Source: Marinimicrobium alkaliphilum
GTDB lineage: Bacteria; Pseudomonadota; Gammaproteobacteria; Pseudomonadales; Cellvibrionaceae
Assembly (NCBI RefSeq): GCF_003259155.1
Contig: NZ_QGMQ01000006.1
Span: 248,001 to 312,000, forward strand
Length of the DNA stretch: 64,000 nucleotides
Direction of reading: 5' to 3'
Both the position numbers and the translations under genes were made by a program. The notes under the pieces were generated by a model. The model did not search any database, was not told the DNA's origin, and saw only the letters and a list, made by a program, of their open reading frames with translations. Below, piece by piece: positions 15,535 through 25,370 of the stretch (position 1 is the first letter of the stretch; each line of letters begins with the position of its first letter).

Positions 15535-18270
15535 ATGTTAAAACCATCTACATTCAACCGAAAAATTCTAGCCAGCAGTATTGGCGCCATCACCTTGGGG
15601 TGCGCTCTGGGTAGTCCTGCCGCACTGGCCCAGGGCGACATCCTCGAGGAGGTGATTGTCACCGGCAGTTTCCGGGACAGCCTCGCCAATGCACTGAATG
15701 TCAAACGCAATAACACCGCCGCTGTCGACAGCATCGTCGCCGACGATATCGCCTCCTTCCCCGACAACAACCTGGCCGAGGCCATGCAGCGTATCCCCGG
15801 CGTCAATATCGAGCGCGTCGGCGGTGAGGGCCGCCAGATCAGCGTTCGCGGTCTGAGCTCCGACTTCACCCGCGTCCGGGTCAACGGCATGGAAACCATT
15901 TCCACGGGTGTAGGCAACACCGGCCGGAGTTTCGATTTCAACATTTTCGCCTCAGAGCTGTTCAACCGCATCGACGTGCGTAAAAGTCAGTCTGCGGAGA
16001 TCGACGAAGGCTCCCTTGGCGCGACCGTTGACCTCTATACCGGCAAGCCTTTGGACTACGAGCCTTTCGTTTTTGTTACCAGTGTCCAGGCGGGCTACAA
16101 CAGCCAGGCCGAGAGCGTCGACCCGCGCCTGACCGCGCTGGTCAGCGCCACCAATGACGAGGGCACTTTCGGCGGCGCCTTCTCTATCGCCTATTCCAAG
16201 CGCAACCTGGAGCAGTTCGGCCACAACTCCGGCCGCTGGGAAGCCAACAACAACCAAGGCAACAACCAATGGGCCAACGCCGACGACCTCCCCGAAGAGG
16301 TCAACAACGCGGTGCATCCGCGCTTCCCGCGTCAGGTGGATCGCGACTATGAAATTGAGCGCACAGGTCTGACCGGCTCGCTGCAGTGGGCCCCCACCGA
16401 CCGCACCATGGTGACCCTTGACGCGCTCTACGCGAAAATCGATACCACCTATAATGAGCTGACCCTGACACCTATTTCACTGGCCCGTACCGGCGCCACC
16501 GGCCGTATCGAAACCACCGTACTCGACTATGAGTACGATCCAAGCAATAACGGCCTGGTCTACGCTGACCTGTCTGGCGTTGATGTGCGCTCCGAATACA
16601 TGCAGCAGTTGTGGAACACCGAATTCCATCAGGTCTCTGTCGCGCTCGAGCACGAGTTTACCGACACCTTCCGGATGAACGCATTGGTGGGCACCTCGGA
16701 ATCGGACTTCCAGCGTCCGCAGGAAACCACCGCCATTTTTGAAAACTTCAACGCCGACATGAGCTATGACTATCGCAACAGCATGAGTCAGCCTCAGATT
16801 GAGTACGGTTTTGATCCTGCTGATCCGAACGTCTGGTGGGTATCGGAACTGCGCGACCGTCCGGCAAGTACGAAAAACACCTTTGACAACTTCCGCATCG
16901 GTGTAGAGTACGACCTGTTCCTGGGTGAGGTGGACTTGACCTTGAAGTCCGGTGTCTCCTGGAAAGAGTTCTACTTCCAGAACTTCCAGGCACAGCGTGA
17001 CCGTGCCACCATTGATCAGGGCGACCACGAAAACCTGTCCACCAACTTCCCTGAAGGTTGCGACATCACCCTGAGCGATCTGGAAGTGACCGCCGATATG
17101 GGCAGCGTATTCCAGCCCAGCGGTGGCCTGCCGGCCTACTTCCTGCCCAACCGGCAGGCAGTGACCGATCAGTTTGGTCTCTATACAGACGATACCTGTT
17201 TCCCCGTCGCCATCAACCAGGGCGCCGATCGGGATGTGACCGAGGAGAGCCTGGGTTTCTTCTTCCAGGTGGACTTCGCCACGCATGTCGGTACCATGCC
17301 GCTGCGCGGTGATGTGGGCGTGCGCCAGGTCGAAACCGACCAGACGTCATCCGGCCTGCTGAGCGGTGATCGTATTGTGGTCAACCGCGATTACTCGGAT
17401 ACCCTTCCGGCCCTGAACTTGGTGCTCGAAGCCACCGATGATGTTCTGCTCCGCGCGTCTTGGTCAGAGGTTCTATCACGTCCGAGCCTTGGACAGTTGA
17501 CCCCGGGCGGCAGTGTCGACGTCTTCAACCGCGGCCTGACCGCCGGCAACCCGGCCATCGATCCCTTCCGGGCCACCGCCACCGACCTCTCGGTGGAATG
17601 GTACTTCGCGCCCGAGTCGATGCTGTCCCTGGCCTACTTCCACAAGGACATCGAGTCTTTCCCGCAAACCCTGACCGACGAAGTGCCCTGGAGCACCCTG
17701 CGCAACCTGGGTTATCCGGACAGCCTGCTCGACGCCGGCCCGGCCACTACCGAAGATCAGTTCACCTACCGGCGCTCGGTCAACGGTGAAGGCGGGAACC
17801 TTGATGGCTGGGAACTCCAGTATCAACAACCCTTGTTCTTCGGCCCCGAGTGGCTGCAGGACTTCGGTATCCGCGCCAACTACACCTACATCGAGTCAGA
17901 GGTTGACGGCGGTGTTGATGCCGATGGCACCCGGATTCTGCGCCCACTCACGGGCCAGTCGAAGGTCAGCTGGAACACCACCCTCTGGTATGAAAACGCC
18001 GGTTTCAGTGGCCGTGTATCCTGGAGCCATCGCGACGGTTACATTCGCGGCTTCACTTCCACGGCAGGTCCGGGTGCCGACACCACCGACAGCGTCCGCG
18101 TTGTAGATGCTGCCTTCAGCTACGAGCTGAACGACAATATCCGTCTGAAGTTCGACGCGCTCAACCTGACCAACGAGCCTGAAACCATGCTGCAAAGTGA
18201 CTACAACTTTGTCGACACCATGGTGAAATCCGGTCGTCAGTACTACCTGGGCGTTCAATACACCTACTAA
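15535..18270 (+). CDS. TonB-dependent receptor, carbohydrate type
   Basis: A 911-residue outer-membrane active transporter. The signal peptide ends near residue 33, followed by a TonB box (ILEEVIVTG). The plug domain shows DNNLAEAMQRIPGVNIER and QISVRGLSSDFTRVRVNGME, and the large beta-barrel ends in an aromatic strand (YYLGVQYTY). It belongs to the oligosaccharide-type receptors that lack a SusD partner in Proteobacteria. Its neighbours (GH43 divergent, esterase and GH95 downstream) point to import of a branched hemicellulose or pectin fragment. A strong terminator follows it. Confidence 0.93.
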   Translation: MLKPSTFNRKILASSIGAITLGCALGSPAALAQGDILEEVIVTGSFRDSLANALNVKRNNTAAVDSIVADDIASFPDNNLAEAMQRIPGVNIERVGGEGRQISVRGLSSDFTRVRVNGMETISTGVGNTGRSFDFNIFASELFNRIDVRKSQSAEIDEGSLGATVDLYTGKPLDYEPFVFVTSVQAGYNSQAESVDPRLTALVSATNDEGTFGGAFSIAYSKRNLEQFGHNSGRWEANNNQGNNQWANADDLPEEVNNAVHPRFPRQVDRDYEIERTGLTGSLQWAPTDRTMVTLDALYAKIDTTYNELTLTPISLARTGATGRIETTVLDYEYDPSNNGLVYADLSGVDVRSEYMQQLWNTEFHQVSVALEHEFTDTFRMNALVGTSESDFQRPQETTAIFENFNADMSYDYRNSMSQPQIEYGFDPADPNVWWVSELRDRPASTKNTFDNFRIGVEYDLFLGEVDLTLKSGVSWKEFYFQNFQAQRDRATIDQGDHENLSTNFPEGCDITLSDLEVTADMGSVFQPSGGLPAYFLPNRQAVTDQFGLYTDDTCFPVAINQGADRDVTEESLGFFFQVDFATHVGTMPLRGDVGVRQVETDQTSSGLLSGDRIVVNRDYSDTLPALNLVLEATDDVLLRASWSEVLSRPSLGQLTPGGSVDVFNRGLTAGNPAIDPFRATATDLSVEWYFAPESMLSLAYFHKDIESFPQTLTDEVPWSTLRNLGYPDSLLDAGPATTEDQFTYRRSVNGEGGNLDGWELQYQQPLFFGPEWLQDFGIRANYTYIESEVDGGVDADGTRILRPLTGQSKVSWNTTLWYENAGFSGRVSWSHRDGYIRGFTSTAGPGADTTDSVRVVDAAFSYELNDNIRLKFDALNLTNEPETMLQSDYNFVDTMVKSGRQYYLGVQYTY

Positions 18271-18307
18271 CTCTTAAACCCCTCTCCCCACAGAGAGTAA
18301 GAGTCTT

Positions 18308-18345
18308 CCGGGGACGCACCGCAAGGTGCCTCCCCGGCTTTTTTA
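18308..18345 (+). terminator. Rho-independent terminator after the TonB receptor
   Basis: The stem CCGGGGACGCACC/GGTGCCTCCCCGG has a GCAA tetraloop and a following CTTTTTT. It separates the receptor from the esterase, which starts 29 bp later, so the esterase needs read-through or its own promoter. Confidence 0.85.
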
Positions 18346-18373
18346 TACCCCCTGATTTTCCGGAGTGACTCAC

Positions 18374-19996
18374 GTGCGCAAACTGTCTTGCAACAACGTC
18401 AGACATGATCGTCGCGGGTTTATCCGCACGACGCTTCTCGGTACCAGCGCCCTGGCCTTGTCCGGCGCTCGTACTGCCTACGCCAACAACCGGGAGGCCT
18501 ACCCGGTGATAACCACCCGCAGCGGTCGACTGGTCGGCACGACCGATCACGGAATCAATGTTTTCAAAGGCATTCCTTATGGCGCAGATACCGGCGCTTA
18601 TCGCTTTATGGCCCCGCGTCGGGAACAGCCCTGGAGCCACACGCGCGACGCCCTTGAGTTCGGCCCAGCGGCGCCACAGGGCTCAAGCCGCCTGGAAGGC
18701 ACCAGCGAGGATTGTCTGTCTCTCAACATCTGGACACCGGGCGTGCGCGATCAGGGCGCGCGTCCGATACTGGTTTATATTCACGGCGGTGGCTATAACA
18801 ACGGCTCGGGTGCCGACCCGCAGTACGACGGGGTCAACCTGTGTCTGCGAGACGACGTCGTTGTGATTACCGTCAACCACCGGCTCAATGCCTTTGGTTA
18901 TCTGTACCTGGCCGATCTGGGCGGCCCCGCGTTTGCCCACTCGGGTAACGCCGGACAGCTGGATCTGATTCAGGCGCTCGAATGGGTCAAAGAACACGCC
19001 GGCGAGTTTGGCGGCGACCCGAACAATGTCACCCTGTTTGGCCAATCCGGGGGCGGCGCAAAGATCATTACCCTGATGGCCATGCCCGCCGCGCAGGGGC
19101 TGTTTCACCGCGCGTTCACCATGAGTGGCCAGCAGGTCACGGCCGCCGGCCCGAGAGCGGCAACACAGCGCGCAGAAATCTTTGTCGAGCACCTCGGCAT
19201 CAAAGCGCGCGATCTCGATTCACTCAGAACCCTGCCCGCCGAGCGGATACTCGAGGGCACATCGGCGCGGGACCCTTCGCGCATTGAGGACAACCGCCTC
19301 TACTTTGGCCCGGTGCTGGACTTTACCGACCTGCACCGCCATCCCTTTTACCCGGATGCACCGGAACAGTCCCGCCACATTCCTCTGGTCATCGGCAATA
19401 CCCGGGATGAAACCCGGGCGTTTCTCGGCGGCGACCCCGCGAATTTTGAACTGACCTGGGCCGAGCTGCCCGACAAAATCCGGACGCAACAATATGTCGA
19501 CATCAAACCGGAAGTAGTGATTGCAGAGTATCGCCGCCTCTACCCCGACTACACGCCCTCGGAAGTATTCTTCGCGGCGACGACGGCTGGGCGCTCCTGG
19601 CGCGGCGCGGTGATTCAGGCGGAGGAGCGGGCGCGTCAGGGGGCTCCTGCTTTTGTCTACCAGCTCGATTGGGGCTCGCCGAGAGAGGGCGGTCGCTATC
19701 GCGCTCACCACTCCCTGGATATCCCCCTGGTATTCGACACCATCCTTCAACCCGGTTCGCCCACCGGCACCGGCGCCGCAGCGCAACAGGTCGCCGACCA
19801 GATGAGCGAGGCGCTACTCGCCTTTGCGCGCACCGGTAACCCGTCCCACAGCGGGATTCCCACGTGGCAACCTTACAGCCTGGAAAACCGGGAAACCCTG
19901 GTGATCGATACCCAATCCCGGCTGGTCAATGACCCCCGAGGCGGCGAACGCAAACTCTACGCCAAAGCACCGTTTATTCAACGGGGCACTTTCTGA
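18374..19996 (+). CDS. Tat-exported type-B carboxylesterase
   Basis: A 540-residue alpha/beta-hydrolase. GTG 18374 is preferred over GTG 18365 because GGAG lies 8 nt upstream. The N-terminus has a twin-arginine signal (DRRGFIRTTLLGTSALAL). The type-B carboxylesterase hallmarks are SEDCLSLNIWTP, the oxyanion-hole HGGGYNNGSG and the nucleophile serine in TLFGQSGGGAK. Plausible acid and base residues sit in NTRDETRAF and RAHHSLDIPLVF. In this setting it probably removes acetyl or feruloyl-type esters from polysaccharide side chains, but the acyl group is a guess. It is likely co-transcribed with the GH95 gene 41 bp downstream. Confidence 0.85.
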   Translation: MRKLSCNNVRHDRRGFIRTTLLGTSALALSGARTAYANNREAYPVITTRSGRLVGTTDHGINVFKGIPYGADTGAYRFMAPRREQPWSHTRDALEFGPAAPQGSSRLEGTSEDCLSLNIWTPGVRDQGARPILVYIHGGGYNNGSGADPQYDGVNLCLRDDVVVITVNHRLNAFGYLYLADLGGPAFAHSGNAGQLDLIQALEWVKEHAGEFGGDPNNVTLFGQSGGGAKIITLMAMPAAQGLFHRAFTMSGQQVTAAGPRAATQRAEIFVEHLGIKARDLDSLRTLPAERILEGTSARDPSRIEDNRLYFGPVLDFTDLHRHPFYPDAPEQSRHIPLVIGNTRDETRAFLGGDPANFELTWAELPDKIRTQQYVDIKPEVVIAEYRRLYPDYTPSEVFFAATTAGRSWRGAVIQAEERARQGAPAFVYQLDWGSPREGGRYRAHHSLDIPLVFDTILQPGSPTGTGAAAQQVADQMSEALLAFARTGNPSHSGIPTWQPYSLENRETLVIDTQSRLVNDPRGGERKLYAKAPFIQRGTF

Positions 19997-20037
19997 CAAG
20001 ATATAACGACAAATCAATAAAGTAAGCGAGAAACGTT

Positions 20038-22542
20038 ATGCGACCGACGATTATCCGTTTAACCACAAGCCTGGCCCTGGCCAGCATCATCGCCGGGTGC
20101 GCCTGGTTTGCCGCCGACCGTCCGGCGCCAAGGGAACACGATCCACTGACGCTCTGGTACGACGCCCCTGCCAGCAACTGGAACGAATCCCTGCCGGTGG
20201 GTAACGGCCGCCTGGGGGCCATGGTTTTTGGCGGCACGGCGCGCGAGGAGCTCCAGCTCAACGAAGACACCCTATGGGCGGGCGGGCCCAATAACAACGT
20301 CAATCCCGCCGCTGCGCCCTATATCAAAAAAATCACCCAGCTTATCTTCGAGGGCCGGCATTACGAAGCCCAGGACATGGCGAACGAGCATCTGATTTCG
20401 GCAACCAACCACGGCATGCCCTACCAGACCGCGGGGAGCCTTTGGCTGGACTTTCCCGGTCACGAGCAGGTGACACACTATCACCGCGACCTGGATATCG
20501 GGCGCGCGCTCGCGGGTGTGAGTTATCGGGTGGGTGACACCACCTTTACACGAGAAACTTTTTCATCGTTGACCGAGAACGTCATGTTGGTGCACTTGTC
20601 TGCCGACAGTGCCAACAGCCTGACCACCGAACTGAGTTTTACCAGCCCCATGGAACACCGGGTCACGGTTCACGACGATCACCTGCAGGTCGATGGGGTG
20701 GGCGGGGAACATGAGGGCCAACCCGGGGAGATCGAATACACCGTACTGATTCAACCGGTGACTGACGGCGGACGCATTGAACGCAGTGCCGACGGCCTGA
20801 CGATCCGCGATGCCAACTCGGCGACCCTGTACATCGCCATCGCCACGAACTTCAACAACTACCGTGACGTCAGTGGTAACGCCGAGGCCAGAGCCCGCGA
20901 GCACCTGACGCAGGCACTGCCCCTGGATATCGAACACCTGCGCCAGGCCCACATTGAGGCCTACAAGGCCCAGTTTGATCGGATGTCTCTGGATCTCGGC
21001 AGTTCACCGGCAGCAAAACTGCCGACCAACGAACGGGTCGAGAAATTCGCTCAGCACCACGACCCGGAAATGGCAGCACTCTATTTCCAGTTCGGCCGCT
21101 ACCTGCTGATCAGCAGTTCCCAGCCGGGCACCCAACCCGCCAACCTTCAGGGCATCTGGAACCGCCATACCAATCCGCCCTGGGACAGCAAGTACACGGT
21201 CAACATCAATGCCCCCATGAACTACTGGCCCGCCGAGCTGACCAACCTGTCCGAGCTGCACGAGCCGCTGTTCGCCATGCTCGACGATCTGTCCCAAGCC
21301 GGCCAGGAAAGCGCCCGGACGCTCTACGACGCCGAGGGCTGGATGATGCATCACAACACCGATATCTGGCGTATTACCGGCCAGGTGGACCGGCCCTTCT
21401 GGGGCCAGTGGCAGGGCGGTGGCGCCTGGCTGAGCCAGCATATCGGCTACCGCTACCAGTTCACCGGTGACGAGGATTTCCTGCGCGAGCACTACCCCAT
21501 CCTGCGCGGCGCAGCGCTCTTTTTTGCCGACAGCCTGAAGCGCGAGCCCGACACCGGCTGGCTGGTCGTGGTGCCCTCCAACTCACCGGAAAACGACTAC
21601 CGCCACGACTCGGAGGAACGTGCCTCAATCGTTGCGGGCTCCACCATGGACAATCAGCTGGTGTTCGATCTGTTTTCCCTGGTCATTGAGGCGGCGGAAC
21701 TGTTTGATAAAGACCATGATTTTGCCCAAGAACTGAAAGCCAAGCGGGATCAGTTGCCACCGATGCAGATCGGTCAGCACGGGCAGTTGCAGGAGTGGAT
21801 GCACGACTGGGATCACCCGGACGATAAGCACCGTCACGTGTCGCACCTGTACGGCCTGCACCCGGGCAACCAGATTTCTCCCTACCGCTCGCCCGAGCTG
21901 TTCAGCGCCTCGCGCACCTCAATGGAGCAGCGGGGCGACGAATCCACCGGCTGGTCCATGGGCTGGAAGATCAACCTGTGGGCGCGCCTGCTCGATGGCG
22001 ACCGGGCTTTCAGCCTGCTGCGCAACCAGATCTCCCTGGTTACCGAGGACTCCGTTACCGAAGCCGGCGGCACCTACGCCAATCTGCTCGATGCCCATCC
22101 GCCCTTCCAGATTGACGGCAACTTCGGGGTCACCGCCGGGATCGCGGAAATGCTGGTCCAGAGCCACGACGGCGCCATCCACTTGCTGCCGGCGCTGCCC
22201 GATACCTGGCCCACTGGGCGTATTGAGGGGCTGGTCGCCCGGGGCGGCTTGGTCATTGATATGAGCTGGGAAGATCACAAGGTCACGGCGCTGAGTGTGC
22301 ACGCCCGGTTGGGCGGGAACGTCCGTTTGCGGGTGCACAGCGAGCTAACGCCCACAGGAGGGATCACGCTAACGGAGGTCGAAGAAGGAACCCCCAACAG
22401 CAACCGCTTCTATCAGGTACCGGCGATCAAAACCCCGATCATTTCGGAACAGGCGGACATCCCCACTCCGGCGCTGCGCGAGTCTACGCTGGTGGAATTC
22501 TGGGCTGAAAGCGGGAAGCGTTACGACTTTACCGCCCCCTGA
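20038..22542 (+). CDS. Glycoside hydrolase family 95 lipoprotein (alpha-L-fucosidase/galactosidase)
   Basis: An 834-residue lipoprotein with cysteine 21 in IIAGC. GH95 enzymes are inverting alpha-L-fucosidases or alpha-L-galactosidases with an (alpha/alpha)6 barrel. The family entry segment WNESLPVGNGRLGAMVFGG is clear. Catalytic-site regions are visible: the two asparagines in VNINAPMNYWPAE, the acid in VPSNSPENDYRH, and the aspartate in FQIDGNFGVTAGIAEML. The length is normal for the family. Likely substrates are terminal L-fucose or L-galactose on xyloglucan, xylan or rhamnogalacturonan side chains. A 12-bp hairpin follows the stop. Confidence 0.92.
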   Translation: MRPTIIRLTTSLALASIIAGCAWFAADRPAPREHDPLTLWYDAPASNWNESLPVGNGRLGAMVFGGTAREELQLNEDTLWAGGPNNNVNPAAAPYIKKITQLIFEGRHYEAQDMANEHLISATNHGMPYQTAGSLWLDFPGHEQVTHYHRDLDIGRALAGVSYRVGDTTFTRETFSSLTENVMLVHLSADSANSLTTELSFTSPMEHRVTVHDDHLQVDGVGGEHEGQPGEIEYTVLIQPVTDGGRIERSADGLTIRDANSATLYIAIATNFNNYRDVSGNAEARAREHLTQALPLDIEHLRQAHIEAYKAQFDRMSLDLGSSPAAKLPTNERVEKFAQHHDPEMAALYFQFGRYLLISSSQPGTQPANLQGIWNRHTNPPWDSKYTVNINAPMNYWPAELTNLSELHEPLFAMLDDLSQAGQESARTLYDAEGWMMHHNTDIWRITGQVDRPFWGQWQGGGAWLSQHIGYRYQFTGDEDFLREHYPILRGAALFFADSLKREPDTGWLVVVPSNSPENDYRHDSEERASIVAGSTMDNQLVFDLFSLVIEAAELFDKDHDFAQELKAKRDQLPPMQIGQHGQLQEWMHDWDHPDDKHRHVSHLYGLHPGNQISPYRSPELFSASRTSMEQRGDESTGWSMGWKINLWARLLDGDRAFSLLRNQISLVTEDSVTEAGGTYANLLDAHPPFQIDGNFGVTAGIAEMLVQSHDGAIHLLPALPDTWPTGRIEGLVARGGLVIDMSWEDHKVTALSVHARLGGNVRLRVHSELTPTGGITLTEVEEGTPNSNRFYQVPAIKTPIISEQADIPTPALRESTLVEFWAESGKRYDFTAP

Positions 22543-22564
22543 GAACCTACCCTGAAACGAACCC

Positions 22565-22591
22565 GCGCCTCCGCCCAAAGGGCGGAGGCGC
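22565..22591. terminator. Perfect 12-bp hairpin between convergent GH95 and transporter genes
   Basis: GCGCCTCCGCCC and GGGCGGAGGCGC are separated by AAA. Neither strand has a T-run after the stem, so this is at best a weak intrinsic terminator or transcript-end stabiliser. Confidence 0.45.
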
Positions 22592-22611
22592 ACGTCCTGC
22601 CAGGCAGTCGT

Positions 22612-24030
22612 TTAGCCCTCCATCTGCTCCAATTCCCGTCCGCGGGTCTCGTGTACGTACTTGACCACAAACACGATCGAGAGAAACGCCGACAGCGCGT
22701 ACAGGCCGTAAGCACCCGCCAGACCCACACCGGCCAGCAGTATCGGGAAGGACAGGGTAATCAGGAAGTTGGTGCCCCACTGGAACAGCCCGGCCACCGC
22801 CAGGCCCGAACCGCGGATCTGGTTGGGGAACATCTCACCGAGCATCACCCACATTACCGGGCCCCAGGACATGTTAAAGAACACCACATAGGCATTGGCC
22901 GCCAACAGCGCCACCACACCCATGGTATCGGACATACGCAGATCACCGGCTTCATTGAGGGTGGCGCTGCCGAAAGCAATCACGAGTATGCTCAGGGTGA
23001 TCGCCATACCGACCGAGCCGAACCACAACAGCGGTTTACGGCCGATTTTGTCGATCAGCATGATGGTGACGATACAGGCCGCGATACTCACCGCCCCGGA
23101 GATGACGTTGATAAACAGGGCATCGCCTTCAGAGAAGCCCACGGACTGCCAGAGTACCGCGCCGTAGTAGAACACCACGTTGATACCCACCAGTTGCTGG
23201 AAACTGGCCAGGCCGATACCCACCCAGACAATCTTGCGCACCCGGCCGCTGCTTTTGTCGATCAGGTCAGAGAAACGTGGACGGTGATGATCGCTGGCCA
23301 ATGAGTCATCAATTTCTTTGAGTTTGCGCTCGGCCGCCTCAACCCCATAAAGCTTGGTCAGCACCGCACGCGCCTGGGCCTGACGACCCTTCACGACCAG
23401 GAAGCGCGGGCTCTCAGGAATAAACAACAGACCGATCAGAAACACCGAGGCGGGCAGAATTTCCACCCAGAACATCCAGCGCCAGGCTTCAAATCCGAGC
23501 CACAGCTCCGACAGGGCGGAGCCGGCGGCACTGGCGAGCAGGTAGTTGCTCAAAAAGGCGATAAACAGGCCGGAGATGATGGCGATCTGCTGAATCGTGG
23601 TCAGGCGGCCGCGCATGTGAGCCAGAGCCACCTCACTGATATAAGCCGGGGTCATAACACTGGCCGCACCCACCGCCAGACCACCCAGCAAACGATAGAA
23701 AATGAACTCGCCCGAAGAGCCGGCAACACCCGAGCCCCACGCCGAAATCAGGAAGAACACCGCCGAGACAATCAGCAGCGAGCGGCGGCCATAAAAGTCC
23801 GCCAGACGCCCGGCAAAAAAGGCCCCCACGGCACAGCCGAGGAGCATGGAGGCCACACTGAAGCCCGTGCCGAAGGCATCCGCATTAAAGGCCGTCTGCA
23901 GGCCATCGACGGTGCCGTTGATGACCCCGCTATCGAAACCAAACAGAAAGCCACCAATGGTGGCAATACAGCTGATGAGAATAATGAACGGCGTATTGCC
24001 GTAAGGGACAGTAGCGCTTGGTTGGGTCAT
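22612..24030 (-). CDS. Sugar-porter MFS symporter (XylE/GalP type)
   Basis: A 472-residue inner-membrane protein with 12 predicted helices and clear sugar-porter signatures: GFLFGFDSGVINGT in helix 1, the loop motif GRLADFYGRR, PESPRFLVVKGR after helix 6, FQQLVGINVVFYYG in helix 7, and MWVMLGEMFPNQIRG in helix 10. It is expected to import a monosaccharide such as xylose, arabinose or a hexose with a proton or sodium ion. It is divergent from the first Nudix-type regulator; the shared 313-bp gap carries that regulator's operator. The exact sugar is not readable from the sequence, and xylose is the contextual favourite. Confidence 0.88.
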   Translation of the reverse strand: MTQPSATVPYGNTPFIILISCIATIGGFLFGFDSGVINGTVDGLQTAFNADAFGTGFSVASMLLGCAVGAFFAGRLADFYGRRSLLIVSAVFFLISAWGSGVAGSSGEFIFYRLLGGLAVGAASVMTPAYISEVALAHMRGRLTTIQQIAIISGLFIAFLSNYLLASAAGSALSELWLGFEAWRWMFWVEILPASVFLIGLLFIPESPRFLVVKGRQAQARAVLTKLYGVEAAERKLKEIDDSLASDHHRPRFSDLIDKSSGRVRKIVWVGIGLASFQQLVGINVVFYYGAVLWQSVGFSEGDALFINVISGAVSIAACIVTIMLIDKIGRKPLLWFGSVGMAITLSILVIAFGSATLNEAGDLRMSDTMGVVALLAANAYVVFFNMSWGPVMWVMLGEMFPNQIRGSGLAVAGLFQWGTNFLITLSFPILLAGVGLAGAYGLYALSAFLSIVFVVKYVHETRGRELEQMEG

Positions 24031-24343
24031 AAAGTTAACACCTTACTCTTATGTTGTTATGTGTCGCCTGAAGGCGACCGCCGTAAACAAGCCGATTTGA
24101 CGACCACTATTGTGACGACAAAGGGACGCGGCGACAACGCTGTCAACGTCGATATACGTCCCACTTTCAGTGAAAAAAGTGGCAAATCGTACACAAACCC
24201 GACAATCTGGACACAAAATGTTAAACTCCCGCGCCTGCAGCGCCACGAACGGCTTGCGAATTCCTCACTTCAAACTTATAGTTAAATTGATTATATGGGG
24301 CTGAGTCAGTCCTGAAAAGAGATAACCGGATATCGGCCGCGCC
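24031..24343. other. Divergent promoter region, transporter/Nudix-type regulator
   Basis: Besides the operator at 24278-24294 this gap contains a small hairpin, GTCGCC-TGAA-GGCGAC (24062-24077), just upstream of the transporter start. A promoter for the regulator is TTGCGA (24254-24259), 17 bp, TATAGT (24277-24282). No small gene is evident. Confidence 0.55.
24278..24294. promoter_or_regulatory. Putative xylan-regulon operator 1 (before Nudix-type regulator)
   Basis: ATAGTT-AAATT-GATTAT is a near-perfect member of the ATAGTC-N5-GACTAT family. It covers the -10 hexamer TATAGT (24277-24282) of the regulator's own promoter, as expected for negative autoregulation. Confidence 0.6.
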
Positions 24344-25063
24344 ATGAAAGCACATCGTCACACCGCCCACCACCTGAGCGAAATCCCGCCAGGCACCATT
24401 GAAGCCATCTCCATTGACTGCCTGATTTTCGGTTTGAACCACGGTGAGCTGAAGGTCCTTTTGGCCAAGCATGCGGAGGGCATCAGCGAAGGCAAATGGG
24501 GCCTCCCCGGGGGCTGGGTGCAAGAAGATGAGAGCCTGGACACCGCTGCGGCACGCCTCCTTAAAGAACTGACTGGGCTCGACAATGTCTTCCTCGAGCA
24601 ACTGCGGGCCTTCGGCCGGGTCGATCGATTTCCTGGCACGCGAGTCATTACCGTAGCCTATTATGCCCTGGTCAATCAGGAAGATTACCATGTCGCCGCC
24701 GGCTTCAGTGCCTCGGACGTGATGTGGCGCAACCTTGAAGATGCCCATGGCCTCATCTATGACCACGACGAAATCATGGACTTTGGTTTCGATCGTCTCA
24801 AACACAAGCTCAAACACGAGCCTGTCGGCTTTAATCTGTTGCCGGAGAAGTTCACCCTCCTGCAGCTTCAGGAAGTATACGAAGCCATCCTGAGCGTCAG
24901 GCTCGATAAGCCCAACTTCCGCCGCAAGATGATGAAAATGGGCCTGCTGATACCCTGCAACGAAAAACAGAAGAATGTCGCCCATCGCGCGGCGGCTCTG
25001 TACCGATTTGACCCGATTGTGTACGAAAAACTCAAGGATCAGGGCTTCGTCTTCGAGATGTAA
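24344..25063 (+). CDS. NrtR-like Nudix/winged-helix transcriptional regulator, paralogue 1
   Basis: A 239-residue cytoplasmic regulator with an N-terminal Nudix-fold domain (about 15-150) and a C-terminal winged helix (about 165-235: FTLLQLQEVYEAIL, LDKPNFRRKMMKMGLL). This is the NrtR/AraR-type architecture that controls NAD or pentose genes in other bacteria. The Nudix box reads GGWVQEDESLDTAAARLLKE: the catalytic REUxEE core is replaced by RLLKEL. It therefore probably binds rather than hydrolyses its ligand, perhaps a xylose or arabinose derivative. A candidate operator overlaps its own promoter. A paralogue lies at 39878-40639. Confident on family, inferential on regulon. Confidence 0.85.
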   Translation: MKAHRHTAHHLSEIPPGTIEAISIDCLIFGLNHGELKVLLAKHAEGISEGKWGLPGGWVQEDESLDTAAARLLKELTGLDNVFLEQLRAFGRVDRFPGTRVITVAYYALVNQEDYHVAAGFSASDVMWRNLEDAHGLIYDHDEIMDFGFDRLKHKLKHEPVGFNLLPEKFTLLQLQEVYEAILSVRLDKPNFRRKMMKMGLLIPCNEKQKNVAHRAAALYRFDPIVYEKLKDQGFVFEM

Positions 25064-25088
25064 CCCGCCCTTTCAAGGCCCCCTTCCC

Positions 25089-25120
25089 CGCTGCCGGACT
25101 CGCCCGGCAGCGCTCCTTTC
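25089..25120 (+). terminator. Weak terminator after Nudix-type regulator 1
   Basis: The stem CGCTGCCGG/CCGGCAGCG (25089-25112) is followed by CTCCTTTC, a poor T-tract. Confidence 0.4.
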
Positions 25121-25182
25121 ATCATATAAATCCGCTTATCCACTCACAAAAAACCCGCACAACGACCGGCTTCTTATAGCTT

Positions 25183-25233
25183 ATGGTCATTATGAATAAC
25201 TTTTTTCAGCTGCCTTATGGTCAGATAGAACAT
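25183..25233. promoter_or_regulatory. Two putative xylan-regulon operators (before three-module lipoprotein)
   Basis: ATGGTC-ATTAT-GAATAA (25183-25199) and ATGGTC-AGATA-GAACAT (25217-25233) are 34 bp apart centre to centre, about three helical turns. The left half-sites are identical. They are the only strong motifs in the 307-bp gap before 25371, which otherwise contains a GGGG/CCCC hairpin and no reading frame of note. Confidence 0.5.
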
Positions 25234-25370
25234 TTGTGTGCTATGTTTGTACCTACGCCGTCGTACAAGGGGTGAACCCCCCAGTGCTGACAGCTGGAAG
25301 GAGGCTCCCCAGCCGAATTCAGTCAACTGAAGCTATTACGCTTACGACTAGAATAATAGAGGGTTAGAAC